Shown: positions 16,636 through 27,385, counted from the first letter of the stretch. The stretch is 53,319 nucleotides of DNA from an uncultured Clostridia bacterium (GCA_944363035.1 CALVTS010000010.1:1-53319); one strand, 5' to 3'. Notes: a model not told the origin generated them from the sequence alone. Made by a program: numbers and translations.

Positions 16636-17453
16636 ATCGCGCCCTCCTTTTCCTGCTGTTTGCGGCGGTTTATCCTGACGAGGTTGAGGGTGAGCACCAG
16701 CGCCAGTATCACCACGAAGATTATGGAGAAGATGGCGTACCAGAAGGGTTCGAGACCCTGTACGCGCGCGTCGGAGTAGATGTAGGTGGACAGCGTGTTG
16801 ATGCCCGTGGACGCGCCCTTGTTGATCTGCGTGATGATGAAGTCGTCCATGGACAGCGTGAACGCGAGCACGAACCCGCTCACTATCCCCGGAGTGATCA
16901 TGGGGAAGAGCACTTTGACCAGCGCTTTGAAGGGGTTTGCTCCGAGGTCGAGCGCCGCTTCGTACACGTTGGGGTCCATGCTCTCGAGCTTGGGCAGGAC
17001 GCTCAGCACCACATAGGGGGTGCAGAACGCGATGTGCGCGATGATGAGCCTGAGATATCCCTCCGGGAACGCGAATGTCACGAAGAATATCATCAGGGAC
17101 ACCGCCATGACTATCTCGCTGTTGATGATGGGGAACTGGTTGACGTTTTCCAGCACGCGGCGCGCCTTTCTGCCCATCGCGAAGATGCCTATCGCCGCAA
17201 ACGAGCCCACCACCGTCGCTATCACGGAGGATACCGCGGCGATGAGGAAGGTGTTGCCCACCGCGTCCCACAGAGCGGGAGATTTCTCTGAGTTGAAGAT
17301 GGAGATGTATGCCTCGAAAGTGAACCCCTCGTCAAAGCGGAAGTTGGAGCTGTTGGAGAAAGAGTACACTATGATGAGCAGTATGGGGGCGTAGAGTATC
17401 GCGAGTATCACGAAAAGATACGCCTTTTCAAACAGTCCTTTCACTTTTACCAT
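16632..17453 (-). CDS. potC: Polyamine ABC permease PotC
   Basis: One of two membrane subunits of the transporter. The 273 residues have about six hydrophobic helices, starting KAYLFVILAILYAPILLIIVYSF as in PotC, and the EAA loop motif ALDLGANPFKALVKVLFP near residue 185 that contacts the ATPase. It overlaps potD by 4 bases and potB by 7, so subunits are translated together. Confidence 0.95.
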   Translation of the reverse strand: MVKVKGLFEKAYLFVILAILYAPILLIIVYSFSNSSNFRFDEGFTFEAYISIFNSEKSPALWDAVGNTFLIAAVSSVIATVVGSFAAIGIFAMGRKARRVLENVNQFPIINSEIVMAVSLMIFFVTFAFPEGYLRLIIAHIAFCTPYVVLSVLPKLESMDPNVYEAALDLGANPFKALVKVLFPMITPGIVSGFVLAFTLSMDDFIITQINKGASTGINTLSTYIYSDARVQGLEPFWYAIFSIIFVVILALVLTLNLVRINRRKQQEKEGAI

Positions 17454-18268
17454 AACGACCTCCCCACCGAAAGCCCGCTCTTCCTGCCGGCGCGGTTGAT
17501 GATGAAGTTGGACACCAGCACGAACGCCAGCATGACCAGGCTCATTATTGAGCCCACGCCGTAGAGTCCCTGCTCGAATTTCATCTGAATGCTGTCGCCG
17601 AAGAGGAATATCTTGCCGTTGGACAGCAGTTGCGAGATGGCAAACGTGGAGATGGTGGGGATGAACACCATCGTGATCCCGCTGATTATCCCGCTCACCG
17701 ACAGAGGGAGCACGGTTTTGAGGAATACCGTCGAAGAGTCCGCCCCTAGATCCTGCGCCGCCTCGATATAACTGCGGTCAATCGATGAGAGGGTGGTGTG
17801 CAGGGGGAGTATCATGAAGGGCAGATAGTTGTACACCATGCCGAATATGACCGTCCCCATGCCGAGAGGCACGTCTATCGCGATGAATATCGCCTTGGTG
17901 GCGAGAGTGCGGATGAGGAAGTTCACCCACATCGGCAGGACGTAAAAGAGCACCAGCACCCTCCCGCTCGGCATCTTGGAGAGGATGTAGGAGAGGGGAT
18001 AGCCTATGATGAGGCAGATGGCTGTGGTGATCACGCCGACGAGAAGAGAGTTCGCGAGGATGATGAGACTGCTCTTGTCCGTGAAGAAGTCGGCGAAGTT
18101 GTCCAGGGTGAGAGTGTTGTCGGAGTCCAGGAAGGCGTTGACAAGAATCATCACCAGAGGTATCACCACAAAGAGGAGCATGAACAGCACATAAGGGTAG
18201 CTGAACACGCGTTTTGTGAGCTTAAACTTCCGTTTCGGTTTGGAAACGGCAATGGCGGCGGCTGTCAT
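17447..18268 (-). CDS. potB: Polyamine ABC permease PotB
   Basis: Second membrane subunit, 273 residues. A short basic N-terminus is followed by six hydrophobic helices; the EAA motif [20 protein letters not shown] lies near residue 178. PotB and PotC form a heterodimer that passes polyamines to the cytoplasm. It starts 4 bases before the potA stop. Confidence 0.95.
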   Translation of the reverse strand: MTAAAIAVSKPKRKFKLTKRVFSYPYVLFMLLFVVIPLVMILVNAFLDSDNTLTLDNFADFFTDKSSLIILANSLLVGVITTAICLIIGYPLSYILSKMPSGRVLVLFYVLPMWVNFLIRTLATKAIFIAIDVPLGMGTVIFGMVYNYLPFMILPLHTTLSSIDRSYIEAAQDLGADSSTVFLKTVLPLSVSGIISGITMVFIPTISTFAISQLLSNGKIFLFGDSIQMKFEQGLYGVGSIMSLVMLAFVLVSNFIINRAGRKSGLSVGRSLW

Positions 18269-19782
18269 CCTTTCACCTCCGCGTCATCGTTTTCGGTCGC
18301 CTCTGCGGTCTGATCGGGGACGGGAGCCTCCTCTGGAGCGTCGTTTTCGGAGACCTCCCTCCTTTCCACGATAATTTTTTCGGGGGCGATGTTGATGCCC
18401 ACGCGGTCGCCTTTCAGCCAGTCGTCGTCCGTGTCCACGAAGAAGTCGTAATAGTCGTCCGTGCGCACTATGCACTGATAGTAGCTGCCCTTATATATGG
18501 AGCTCACCACCGTCGCGCCTATCACGCCGTCCTCCTCGTCGTCCGTGATGATGACGTCGTCGAAGTCCACCTTGACCTTCACGGGAGCGCCCGCCTCGAA
18601 GTCGCAGTTGCATTCGAATTTGCCGTCCGAGATCCACACCAGACCTTCCCCCGCCATCTCGGTGTCTATCTCGTTGATGATGCGGGATTTGTGCATGATG
18701 TGCAGGTCGAAGGGTTTGATGTAGAGCCCCACCGTGGAGCCCTTCTCGTATGTGGAGGTGTCGTGGGCGATGAGCTCGTTCTCTCCCGCCATCAGCGTGA
18801 CCTGATAGTGGTCGCCCTTGAACACCGAGGAGAGCACCGTCGCGGTGAGGATGGTCTTGGGGTCGGAGGGCTTCTTTATTTTGAGGTCCTCGGGGCGTAT
18901 GATGACGTCGATGGGCTCATTCTTTTTGAAGCCCTTGTCCACGCATTCGAACACCGTGTCCGCAAATTCCACCTTGAAGTCCTCCAACATCACGCCGGAG
19001 AGGATGTTGGATTCCCCGATGAAGTCAGCGACGAACGCGTTGGCGGGCTCGTCATACACCGTCTCGGGGGTGGCGATCTGCTGGATGACGCCGTCGCGCA
19101 TGACCACTATCTTGTCGCTCATGGTGAGGGCTTCCTCCTGGTCGTGGGTGACGTAGACGAAGGTTATGCCCAGTCGCTTGTGCATATCCATGAGTTCGAG
19201 TTGCATATCCTTGCGCATTTTGAGGTCGAGCGCGCCGAGAGGCTCGTCCAGAAGGAGCACCTCGGGCTCGTTGACTATGGCGCGCGCGATGGCGACTCGC
19301 TGTTGCTGTCCGCCCGAAAGAGAGGAGACCCCTCTGTGTCCGTAGTCTTCGAGGTCCACCATTTTGAGGGCGGCGTCCACTTTCGCCTTTATCTCCGCCT
19401 TGGTGTACTTGCGGAAGAGTTGCACCTCCTCGCCCTTGCGGTTCACTTTGGTGCCGTTGGGGATGAGCTTCATCTTGAGCCCGAACGCGATGTTGTTGAA
19501 GACGCTGAGATGAGGAAAGAGCGCGTACTTCTGGAACACCGTGTTCACGCGGCGCAGATGCGGGGGAGTGTCGGTGATGTCCTCTCCGTCGAAGATTATC
19601 TGTCCGGAGGTCGGCATCTCGAAGCCCGCTATCATCCTGAGCGTGGTCGTCTTGCCACAGCCGGAGGGTCCCAGAAGGGTGACGAATTCCCCGCGCTTGA
19701 TGTTGAGGCTGGCGTTTTTCACGGCGTCCTTCGCGCCGTATGTCTTTGTGACGTTTCTGATCTCTATTATGTTGTCGGACAT
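18265..19782 (-). CDS. potA: Polyamine ABC transporter ATPase PotA, long form
   Basis: Powers PotBCD uptake. Walker [10 protein letters not shown] begins at residue 38, the Q-loop is FQKYALF (about 83), signature LSGGQQQR is near 155, Walker [12 protein letters not shown] near 176 and the H-loop VTHDQEEA follows. The protein is 505 residues against a usual 350-380. A basic insertion of about 25 residues lies between Q-loop and signature (about 104-128), and the C-terminal regulatory part is extended, appearing to hold two TOBE-like halves before an acidic tail. It starts at 19782 after GGAGAGG and lies 9 bases after the regulator gene. Confidence 0.93.
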   Translation of the reverse strand: MSDNIIEIRNVTKTYGAKDAVKNASLNIKRGEFVTLLGPSGCGKTTTLRMIAGFEMPTSGQIIFDGEDITDTPPHLRRVNTVFQKYALFPHLSVFNNIAFGLKMKLIPNGTKVNRKGEEVQLFRKYTKAEIKAKVDAALKMVDLEDYGHRGVSSLSGGQQQRVAIARAIVNEPEVLLLDEPLGALDLKMRKDMQLELMDMHKRLGITFVYVTHDQEEALTMSDKIVVMRDGVIQQIATPETVYDEPANAFVADFIGESNILSGVMLEDFKVEFADTVFECVDKGFKKNEPIDVIIRPEDLKIKKPSDPKTILTATVLSSVFKGDHYQVTLMAGENELIAHDTSTYEKGSTVGLYIKPFDLHIMHKSRIINEIDTEMAGEGLVWISDGKFECNCDFEAGAPVKVKVDFDDVIITDDEEDGVIGATVVSSIYKGSYYQCIVRTDDYYDFFVDTDDDWLKGDRVGINIAPEKIIVERREVSENDAPEEAPVPDQTAEATENDDAEVKG

Positions 19783-19791
19783 ATCCTCTCC

Positions 19792-20325
19792 TTAGAATGT
19801 CGGCGGCGACGCCACCCATATCACTTCGGCGTCCTTTGCCGAACGGTTTTCAAGATAGTGCACTTTGTTGCTTTCGTAATAGAATGAGTCCCCCTCCTTT
19901 GCGGCAAACTCCTTTTTGCCGAGATGCAGGACGACCTCTCCCTTTTTCACAAAGCCGAATTCCTCCCCCTCGTGGGGCATATCCTTGACCGAAGCCGCGC
20001 CCGCGCGCAGAGTGATGAGGATGGGCTCCATCTCGTTGCGCTGACTGTTGGGCACCAGCCAGGTGATGACGTGCCCCTCGGCGTCCTTTTCGAAGAAGTC
20101 CTCCGAGGTGAACACCACCTGCCCCTCGTCCTCGTCCGCGAAAAACTCCGCCGCAGTCGTTCCCAGCGCGGAAAGCACGTCGAGAAGGGTCTGTATGGAC
20201 GGGGAGGTGAGCTCGTTTTCGAGTTGGGAAATGTACCCCTTGGTGAGTTCACAGCGGTCGGCAAGTTCCTCTTGCGTGAGCCCGCATTGCAAGCGCAGGC
20301 GTTTGATCTTAGCGCCCAGTTCCAT
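19792..20325 (-). CDS. XRE-cupin transcriptional regulator of the pot operon
   Basis: A 177-residue, two-domain regulator. The N-terminal XRE helix-turn-helix (IKRLRLQCGLTQEELADRCE, then KGYISQLENELTSPSI) binds DNA, and the C-terminal cupin (MPHEGEEFGFVKKGEVVLHLG, then KEGDSFYYES) probably senses a small ligand. The architecture is that of PuuR, which controls putrescine genes; as first gene of the pot operon it likely senses polyamines and autoregulates. I chose ATG 20325 because GGGAGG sits 7 bases upstream. Confidence 0.92.
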   Translation of the reverse strand: MELGAKIKRLRLQCGLTQEELADRCELTKGYISQLENELTSPSIQTLLDVLSALGTTAAEFFADEDEGQVVFTSEDFFEKDAEGHVITWLVPNSQRNEMEPILITLRAGAASVKDMPHEGEEFGFVKKGEVVLHLGKKEFAAKEGDSFYYESNKVHYLENRSAKDAEVIWVASPPTF

Positions 20326-20357
20326 AAAGCCCTCCCTGTTTAGCAAAAAATTACCGC

Positions 20358-20409
20358 GAGTTTAGCAGGTTCAAAGATTATAAGGCAAAAGTTTACAATC
20401 ACTAAACTC
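20358..20409. promoter_or_regulatory. Candidate operator repeats upstream of the pot operon
   Basis: GAGTTTAG (20358-20365) and CTAAACTC (20402-20409) form an inverted repeat around the start region. A further GTTTA-N7-TAAAC palindrome occupies 20391-20407, and another GTTTAG begins near 20338. These lie just downstream of the promoter, where binding of the XRE-cupin protein would block transcription. Confidence 0.55.
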
Positions 20410-20423
20410 ACGTTGTGAAAAAG

Positions 20424-20452
20424 ATTATATTGAAACGCGGAGGATATGTCAA
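20424..20452 (-). promoter_or_regulatory. Promoter of the pot operon
   Basis: The minus strand has a perfect TTGACA (20452-20447) and perfect TATAAT (20429-20424) separated by exactly 17 bp. The leader to the regulator's ATG is about 90 bases and carries the putative operator. Confidence 0.88.
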
Positions 20453-20454
20453 CG

Positions 20455-20715
20455 ATATGAAGGGTATTTCACCGAATAAATCTCACGGGGCGCCTAAGGA
20501 CTGTCCGCTCGTGCCGAAAAGGACGAGGGAAGTATCCCGCCGGACCAACCTCACAAGATCTCGGGGAAGGGGAAAGCGTCGAAATCGGAGTGATATATAT
20601 TGTATACGGGAAGAACACGGCGAAGATAAAAGAATATATCGCCAACCAGATAGAAGAAGATAAGACGGTGGAACAAATGACGATAACGGAACTGTTGGAT
20701 CCGTTCAAACAATAG
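20455..20715 (+). pseudogene. Possible decayed small gene before the toxin-antitoxin pair
   Basis: This stretch between the pot promoter and the toxin promoter holds broken coding-like pieces. A frame from ATG 20457 reads KGISPNKSHGAPKDCPLVP and then turns Arg-rich. In another frame, from GTG 20590 to the TAG at 20713, a 41-residue piece reads VYGKNTAKIKEYIANQ and ends TITELLDPFKQ, which looks like a real C-terminus. No family is recognised; a frameshifted remnant of an accessory gene is the simplest reading. Confidence 0.3.
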
Positions 20716-20797
20716 AGTTGGCGATTCGCAAAAGGCGGACTACGGGTAAGCGATTTCGCTATGCTAGTATCAGAGGGCTATGGCCTCAAATTAAAAA

Positions 20798-20820
20798 CCA
20801 CCAGCTAGGCCGGTGGATTT
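20798..20820 (+). terminator. Hairpin with T-run before the toxin-antitoxin locus
   Basis: CCACC (20798-20802) pairs with GGTGG (20812-20816) and is followed by ATTTTTATT; AAAAA precedes it. It may insulate the toxin-antitoxin promoter from upstream transcripts. A GGTGG-type hairpin of this kind is also seen at ends of IS200/IS605 elements, but no transposase is present. Confidence 0.5.
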
Positions 20821-20853
20821 TTATTATAGTGGCAAGCTTTATGGCATAAATTG

Positions 20854-20882
20854 TTGACAACCCCTATTAAATAGGGTATGAT
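20854..20882 (+). promoter_or_regulatory. Toxin-antitoxin promoter with palindromic operator in the spacer
   Basis: TTGACA (20854-20859) and TATGAT (20877-20882) are 17 bp apart. The spacer itself is a near-perfect palindrome: CCCTATT (20862-20868), A, AATAGGG (20870-20876). An antitoxin dimer bound there would cover both promoter boxes, a simple design for autoregulation. Confidence 0.85.
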
Positions 20883-20911
20883 ATAGGCAAGGAAGACAAC
20901 GAGGAAGTAAA

Positions 20912-21268
20912 ATGAAGCGTTCGTTTGTAGAACTGCCAATATTCAGAGCAAGATGGGAAGACCTTGGTCTTGGCGATGACGATCTCCTTAAGCTCCAAAC
21001 GGAACTGTTGGCAGATCCGAAGGTCGGCGATGTAATGCGTGGCACTGGCGGAGTTCGTAAGATGAGATTCGCCTTTGAGCATAGAGGTAAAAGCGGCGGA
21101 GTGAGAGTTATATACGTTGACTTCGAGGTGTATGAAAAAATTTACCTGCTCACCGCGTATACTAAGAACGAGAAGGATAACCTTACTAAAGACGAGCAAA
21201 ACGAAATCAAAAAGCTGATCTCCATACTGGAGCAGCAACTACAAGATAATTCACTAAAAAGAAGGTAA
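20912..21268 (+). CDS. RelE/HigB-like toxin
   Basis: A 118-residue protein resembling RelE/ParE-superfamily toxins, which cut mRNA on the ribosome. Typical features are the GTGGVRKMRFAF segment near residue 45, GGVRVIYVDF near 70 and YLLTAYTKNEKDNLT near 88, followed by a Lys/Glu-rich helix. Basic residues in these beta strands are the usual RNA-contact positions. The toxin-first order, with the antitoxin 11 bases downstream, is that of HigBA and related pairs. AGGAAG precedes the ATG. Confidence 0.88.
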   Translation: MKRSFVELPIFRARWEDLGLGDDDLLKLQTELLADPKVGDVMRGTGGVRKMRFAFEHRGKSGGVRVIYVDFEVYEKIYLLTAYTKNEKDNLTKDEQNEIKKLISILEQQLQDNSLKRR

Positions 21269-21279
21269 AGGAGGCAAGA

Positions 21280-21591
21280 ATGGCTATTTTCGATGACATC
21301 AAACTCGGGCTCGAACAGGCGATCGAGTACGAAAAGGGCAACCTGAAGGCGAAGAAGACTACAATGACCATTCTGCCTTTGGAGACTTTCACGCCGGATG
21401 AAATCAAAGGGATCAGAGTTGGGGCAGGAATGACGCAGGCTCTTTTTGCCAAATACATGGGCGTTTCTATTAAGACGGTAGAGGCGTGGGAAGCCGGGCG
21501 TAATCACCCCGAGGGAGCTGCTTGCAGGATGCTTGCGCTTACCCGTATAAACCCAGAGTTTCCTGTTGTATCCGGCATCATCGCAAAGTGA
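21280..21591 (+). CDS. HigA-like helix-turn-helix antitoxin
   Basis: A 103-residue protein. The N-terminal 45 residues (DDIKLGLEQAIEYEKGNLKAK and on) would wrap the toxin. The XRE-type helix-turn-helix (IKGIRVGAGMTQALFAKYMG, then VSIKTVEAWEAGR) at about 47-85 would bind the palindrome in the shared promoter. AAAGGAGG lies upstream of its ATG. A strong terminator follows. Confidence 0.9.
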   Translation: MAIFDDIKLGLEQAIEYEKGNLKAKKTTMTILPLETFTPDEIKGIRVGAGMTQALFAKYMGVSIKTVEAWEAGRNHPEGAACRMLALTRINPEFPVVSGIIAK

Positions 21592-21607
21592 TGCAGAATA
21601 AAAAGTT

Positions 21608-21647
21608 AGATCTCGCTATGAGTAAAATCGTAGCGAGGTCTTTTTTT
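21608..21647 (+). terminator. Terminator of the toxin-antitoxin operon
   Basis: An 11-bp stem (21608-21618 with 21631-21641, one G-T pair) around a 12-nt loop, followed by seven T residues. Confidence 0.9.
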
Positions 21648-21732
21648 ATATTTTTCCTTTACGTGTCGCGATCGAAGGATCGAATGCGCGGAATGTATGA
21701 TTTGATTTGCGATTTCGGATCCGATCAAAAAT

Positions 21733-21758
21733 CCCCGCCGAAAATGCTTTCGGCGGGG
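21733..21758. repeat. Dispersed CCCC-RCCG hairpin repeat, copy 2
   Basis: A perfect 11-bp stem, CCCCGCCGAAA and TTTCGGCGGGG, with an ATGC loop. It is the most regular copy of the family also found at 26-51 and 49523-49548. It lies between the toxin-antitoxin terminator and the groEL terminator. Confidence 0.75.
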
Positions 21759-21776
21759 CAAAAGAGAGAGCGAATC

Positions 21777-21805
21777 AAAAACAGCGGCTTTATGCCGCTG
21801 TTTTT
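21777..21805. terminator. Bidirectional terminator after groEL
   Basis: AAAAACAGCGGC (21777-21788) pairs with GCCGCTGTTTTT (21794-21805). Both strands have a T-run, so it ends groEL on the minus strand and could stop plus-strand readthrough. Confidence 0.9.
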
Positions 21806-21825
21806 GCGTTTGGGCGTATATTTTA

Positions 21826-23766
<1,941 letters not shown>

Positions 23767-23787
23767 TTATTACCTTATCAAGTTGCT

Positions 23788-23814
23788 TTGGCACTCTTCG
23801 TGCCAGATTGCTAA
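23788..23814. promoter_or_regulatory. CIRCE operator (HrcA site)
   Basis: TTGGCACTC (23788-23796), nine bases, and GATTGCTAA (23806-23814). Compared with the known TTAGCACTC-N9-GAGTGCTAA, each half has one mismatch. It overlaps the transcription start of groES, so HrcA repressor would block the operon except under heat stress. Confidence 0.92.
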
Positions 23815-23815
23815 C

Positions 23816-23844
23816 AGTTTATTACAGCATCTGCCAGATGTCAA
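23816..23844 (-). promoter_or_regulatory. groES-groEL promoter
   Basis: The minus strand has TTGACA (23844-23839) and TAAACT (23821-23816) separated by 17 bp; CIRCE starts 1 base downstream of the -10 box. Confidence 0.8.
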
Positions 23845-24162
23845 TACTTTATGACACTAATTTTGAAAAAATTTCGGATTTTTTGGGATAGGGCATCAAA
23901 AAGTCTTCGACAGGTGTTGAATTTCTTCAAATTTTATTAAAAGTTTCTTAAAATAACGCAAAACTTCGTCGAGTTCGAGACCTTTTTGAACTATTCGCAA
24001 AATATCATCGGAATGAAAAATAAGGATATATGTTCCCGCGGAGGACGCGAAAACGCCGCTCGCGGAACGCGTTTTCCGCCTTTCGGCGGAGGCGGACGTC
24101 TCCGAGCTCTCGCGTGAGAGGATGAGATATCGCACTCCCTGGCGTCATGTTGGCATTTCCCG

Positions 24163-24191
24163 TTGAAGTCGGAGAAGGAATGTGCTATCAT
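24163..24191 (+). promoter_or_regulatory. Promoter of the dCMP deaminase gene
   Basis: TTGAAG (24163-24168) and TATCAT (24186-24191), 17-bp spacer, about 32 bases before the start codon. The gap from 23855 to 24162 is AT-rich then GC-rich, with small inverted repeats and no convincing gene. Confidence 0.7.
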
Positions 24192-24222
24192 ATGTTGGAC
24201 GACACATATTGCGGAGGTGCGT

Positions 24223-24672
24223 ATGGACAAGTGGGACAAGAGGTTCATGGAAATGTGCGAGCTGGTGGCGACCTGGACAAGCTGTGCGCGCGAGGGGCGT
24301 GCCGTCGGGGCGTTGATCACCAAAAACAAGCGCATCCTCACCACGGGTTACAACGGGGCTCCCTCGGGCATTTTCAACTGCCGCGACAAGGGGGAATGTA
24401 TGCGAGACAAGCTGGGTATCCCGAGCGGCACCCGTCACGAGATGTGCTACGCCGTGCACGCGGAACAGAATGCGATAATCCAGGCGGCGAAGCTCGGGGT
24501 CTCGGTGGACGGCGCGACTCTTTACTGCACCCATCAGCCTTGCACCATATGCACCAAGATGATCATCAATTCCGGCATAGCGAGGATAGTCTACAAATAT
24601 CCCTATCCGGACGAATTTGCCCAGCAACTTCTCGCCGAGGCGGGGATCGAGGTCGAAAAATACGAGGAATGA
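24223..24672 (+). CDS. Deoxycytidylate (dCMP) deaminase
   Basis: Zinc enzyme that deaminates dCMP to dUMP, the substrate of thymidylate synthase. The 149-residue protein has the cytidine-deaminase motifs: TTGYNGAPSGIFNC near residue 40, the HAEQNAI zinc and catalytic site near 82, and CTHQPCTICTKMII with the two zinc cysteines near 108. I chose ATG 24223 since GGAGG precedes it; the longer frame starts within the promoter. ComEB-like proteins share this domain, but the family core is dCMP deaminase. Confidence 0.93.
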   Translation: MDKWDKRFMEMCELVATWTSCAREGRAVGALITKNKRILTTGYNGAPSGIFNCRDKGECMRDKLGIPSGTRHEMCYAVHAEQNAIIQAAKLGVSVDGATLYCTHQPCTICTKMIINSGIARIVYKYPYPDEFAQQLLAEAGIEVEKYEE

Positions 24673-24678
24673 ACGAAG

Positions 24679-24702
24679 CGGAGCGCGACGCGCTCCGTTT
24701 TT
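24679..24702 (+). terminator. Terminator of the dCMP deaminase gene
   Basis: CGGAGCG (24679-24685) pairs with CGCTCCG (24691-24697) and is followed by TTTTT. Confidence 0.85.
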
Positions 24703-24866
24703 CGTCTCTGGAGGGGCTTCGTCCGTTGGTCGGGTCTGGCATCGCACCGACGCGGTGCCCGCGATGTCCTGTCTCATTCACCTTTCGATCTGTTATCTCA
24801 AAGGCAACATACGGCGCGGGGGTCCCGAAAGGCTCGCGCATATGTGCTACTTTCGCGCGCGCGGCA

Positions 24867-24872
24867 TATAAT
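24867..24872 (+). promoter_or_regulatory. -10 box abutting the SPOR-like gene
   Basis: A perfect TATAAT ends 5 bases before ATG 24878. There is no ribosome site, so the transcript would start at or next to the A of ATG. A clear -35 box is missing (GTGCTA at 17 bp). Confidence 0.6.
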
Positions 24873-24877
24873 TTGGC

Positions 24878-25621
24878 ATGAAAAGGTCGGACAGGCAGAA
24901 TGCGTTGGTCGTCTCGGCGATCGCGCTGTGTTTCATGCTTACGCTGGGGCTCAGCTACTTCCTTGCGGGAGAGGGATTTCTGCTTGCGTTTAACCAAAGT
25001 GAAGCGGATGAGAAGTGCTATCTTCTGTGCGCGGGCTCATACGAGAATGCGGAACTTGCAAGAAACGCCGCCGAACTCGTGCGTTCGAGAGGGGGCGCGG
25101 GATATGTCATGACGAAAGAGCGCGCCGAGGTGGTGCTGGCGGCGTATAAGTCCCGCGAGGACGCCGAGAAGGTGGTTGAGAGCGGCTCGGCGGGCGGAGG
25201 GGCGTACATTCTGGAAGTCCCCGTCGGCGAGGTGTCGGTGAGCTGGGCAGAGGAAAGTCTTCGTGACGCCGCAAAAAGCGCGCTGGACTATTTCGACATA
25301 GTGTTCGACTGCCTGTATGAGACCGCGAACGGAGTGGCGGAGGGCGTGCTCACACTATTGGACGCGCGCACGCGCGTTGCGGTGTGCCGAGTGCGCGTAG
25401 AAGAGATGAGGGAGGATTTCCTCTCTCGGGCGAGGGAGGAGAGCGGCGCGGAGTGCACCGAGCTCAAACTCGCGCTGGTGACCGCCGTCGCCCTCCTGGA
25501 AAACACGGAGCTTGCCGACGCGCAGGGAGAGGTGAAAGCGGTGTCCTCGCTCCGGTATCAATGCGTACAGCTCGTGCTTTGCCGCGAGGCTCTCTTCACG
25601 GCGCTCGGCGGAGAGAAGTGA
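24878..25621 (+). CDS. Membrane-anchored SPOR-like protein
   Basis: A 247-residue protein. A basic start (MKRSDRQ) is followed by one transmembrane helix (ALVVSAIALCFMLTLGLSYFL, about 9-30). Residues 45-105 (KCYLLCAGSYENAELARNAA, then GAGYVMTKERAEVVLAAYKS and EDAEKV) fit a SPOR-type peptidoglycan-binding domain: a YLLxAGSY strand, a helix with A-A-x-L and an A-Y-x-S-x-E-D-A end. The C-terminal half is helical and unrecognised. SPOR proteins bind denuded glycan at septa or in sporulation; the exact role here is unknown. The gene appears leaderless. Confidence 0.7.
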   Translation: MKRSDRQNALVVSAIALCFMLTLGLSYFLAGEGFLLAFNQSEADEKCYLLCAGSYENAELARNAAELVRSRGGAGYVMTKERAEVVLAAYKSREDAEKVVESGSAGGGAYILEVPVGEVSVSWAEESLRDAAKSALDYFDIVFDCLYETANGVAEGVLTLLDARTRVAVCRVRVEEMREDFLSRAREESGAECTELKLALVTAVALLENTELADAQGEVKAVSSLRYQCVQLVLCREALFTALGGEK

Positions 25622-25661
25622 AAAACACGTCGCGTGCGCTGAGGACAGGGCGTGAAAAGCG

Positions 25662-25679
25662 TAAAAACACTTATCGTGT
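25662..25679. repeat. AAAAACAC hairpin repeat, outlying copy
   Basis: Eighteen bases identical to 45227-45244, able to fold ACAC against GTGT. A related degenerate copy lies at 25621-25636. The rest of the 266-bp gap before dnaX holds no gene and no recognisable SRP RNA. Confidence 0.6.
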
Positions 25680-25852
25680 TATATCTAGGGGAAGGACGTG
25701 GGCGATCCCTCCCGTTTGCCCGCGCTCGGAACACGAAACGTATTATTTTGTCGGAATAAATGCTTTTTGCGCGTTTTCGGAGAGGGATCTGCCGCCGTTC
25801 GGCGCGCGGGCGCGGCGCGCTGTCGCAATTCCTCCTCCGCTTCAAAATTGCC

Positions 25853-25881
25853 TTGCAATATAAACCTTGTTCGTATATAAT
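25853..25881 (+). promoter_or_regulatory. dnaX promoter giving a leaderless transcript
   Basis: TTGCAA (25853-25858), 17-bp spacer, perfect TATAAT (25876-25881). The dnaX ATG begins 8 bases after the -10 box, where transcription normally starts, and no ribosome site lies between. Confidence 0.8.
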
Positions 25882-25888
25882 CAATCAT

Positions 25889-27385
25889 ATGGCTTACACT
25901 TCGCTCTATCGCAGATATCGTCCCGACACCTTCCGAGACGTCATAGGTCAGGATCATGTCGTGAGGACGCTCGTCAACCAGATAAAGTCGGGCAACATCG
26001 GACACGCCTATCTCTTCACAGGCACTCGCGGCACGGGCAAGACTTCCGTCGCGAAGATATTCTCCCGCGCGGTCAACTGCCTCGCCCCCGAGGACGGTTC
26101 TCCCTGCGGCAAGTGCGAGGTGTGTATGGAGCTCGCGCTTTCGGGCAATTTCGACATCCTGGAGATAGACGCGGCTTCCAACAACTCTGTGGATCAGATA
26201 AGGGAGCTTACCGACAAGATCAATTTCCCTCCCACGGCGGGGAAATACAAGGTGTACATCATCGACGAGGTGCATATGCTCTCCAAGAGCGCGCACAACG
26301 CCCTCCTCAAAACGCTGGAAGAGCCCCCGGAGCACGCGATATTCATCCTCGCCACCACCGAAGTGCACGCCATCCCCGCGACGATACTGTCAAGGTGTAT
26401 GCGCTTCGATTTCAGGCTGGTCCCACTCGCCAAGATCGCGGACAGGCTGAAATTCATCTTTGACGACAACGGCGTGAAGTATTCCGAACAAGCCGTACGC
26501 ATGATAGCCTCTGCGGGGCAGGGGAGCGTCAGAGACGCTCTGTCCATCGCGGATATGTGCGTGAGCTACTGCTCGGGCGACATCACATACGAAGGGGTGC
26601 TGGAAGTGCTCGGCACATCCGATCCCGTCAAGCTCGTGGCGCTTGCCGAGGACATCCTGGCTTGCAATGTGGAGGGCGCGCTTTCCAAGATATCCGCGAT
26701 GTGCGACCTCGGAAAGAGCATGGCGGTGCTCGCGAGCGACCTCGCGACCCTCTTCCGCAACGCGCTGTATGTCAAAAACTGCGGGGACGCGGCTGAACTC
26801 CTCGCCCTGCCCAACGAACTTTACGCGGCGTTGAAGGAGCTCTCATCCCGCTACGATCAGTCGAGACTGCTCGCCGCCATGCGCCGTATGACGGAGATGG
26901 AGGGGGAGTTCCGTTACAGCACACAGCACCGCATACTCCTGGAAGCGGCGGTCATCGCCGCGGCGACGGAGCCCCGCGCCGAACACGGCGGGGACACGAG
27001 GGAGCTGGAACAGAAGGTCGCCGCGATAGCGAAACGGGTGAACGCCCTCTCGCGCTCGGGTTTTGAACCCGCGCCTGCCGCAAAGGACGCCGGGCAGGTG
27101 TGGGGGAATGTGGCGTCCGAATTGCAACGTATGGGCGTCGGGGTGCTCGCGATAGCCGCCGCAGAGGCGAAAGCGGAGGAGCATGAGGACGCACTCGTCG
27201 TCAAGGTGAGTTCGGAGTCCGCAATGCGCATACTCTCAGACCCCGCCAACAGGAAACTTCTTTCCGAGGCGGCGGTAAAATACACCGCAAAACCCCTCCG
27301 CATCGAAGAGGTGCGCAGGATAGAGGAAAACAAGGTCATCCCCTATCTCACGGGGATGTTCGGCAAAAGCCTCGAGATCACCTGA
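25889..27385 (+). CDS. dnaX: DNA polymerase III gamma/tau subunit
   Basis: Clamp-loader ATPase of the replisome. The 498-residue protein opens with the highly typical MAYTSLYRRYRPDTF. Walker A is GTRGTGKTS (about 45-53), the zinc cysteines lie in CGKCEVC after PEDGSP, Walker B is VYIIDEVHMLS (about 120), and sensor 1 is FILATTEVHAIPATILSRC. The C-terminal part after residue 360 is the short variable tail. The ATG at 25889 begins at the expected family start, although it has no ribosome site. It is first in the conserved dnaX-ybaB-recR cluster. Confidence 0.97.
   Translation: MAYTSLYRRYRPDTFRDVIGQDHVVRTLVNQIKSGNIGHAYLFTGTRGTGKTSVAKIFSRAVNCLAPEDGSPCGKCEVCMELALSGNFDILEIDAASNNSVDQIRELTDKINFPPTAGKYKVYIIDEVHMLSKSAHNALLKTLEEPPEHAIFILATTEVHAIPATILSRCMRFDFRLVPLAKIADRLKFIFDDNGVKYSEQAVRMIASAGQGSVRDALSIADMCVSYCSGDITYEGVLEVLGTSDPVKLVALAEDILACNVEGALSKISAMCDLGKSMAVLASDLATLFRNALYVKNCGDAAELLALPNELYAALKELSSRYDQSRLLAAMRRMTEMEGEFRYSTQHRILLEAAVIAAATEPRAEHGGDTRELEQKVAAIAKRVNALSRSGFEPAPAAKDAGQVWGNVASELQRMGVGVLAIAAAEAKAEEHEDALVVKVSSESAMRILSDPANRKLLSEAAVKYTAKPLRIEEVRRIEENKVIPYLTGMFGKSLEIT

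Noticed and set aside
23896..24135. Possible small minus-strand gene before dCMP deaminase
   Set aside because: The C-terminal part (ILRIVQKGLELDEVLRYFKK) looks protein-like, but the N-terminal half is GC-rich repeat-like sequence and no start with a ribosome site exists.
25622..25888. SRP RNA gene before dnaX, as in Bacillus
   Set aside because: The conserved SRP core (GGAAG/AGCAG-type loop) was not found in this gap.
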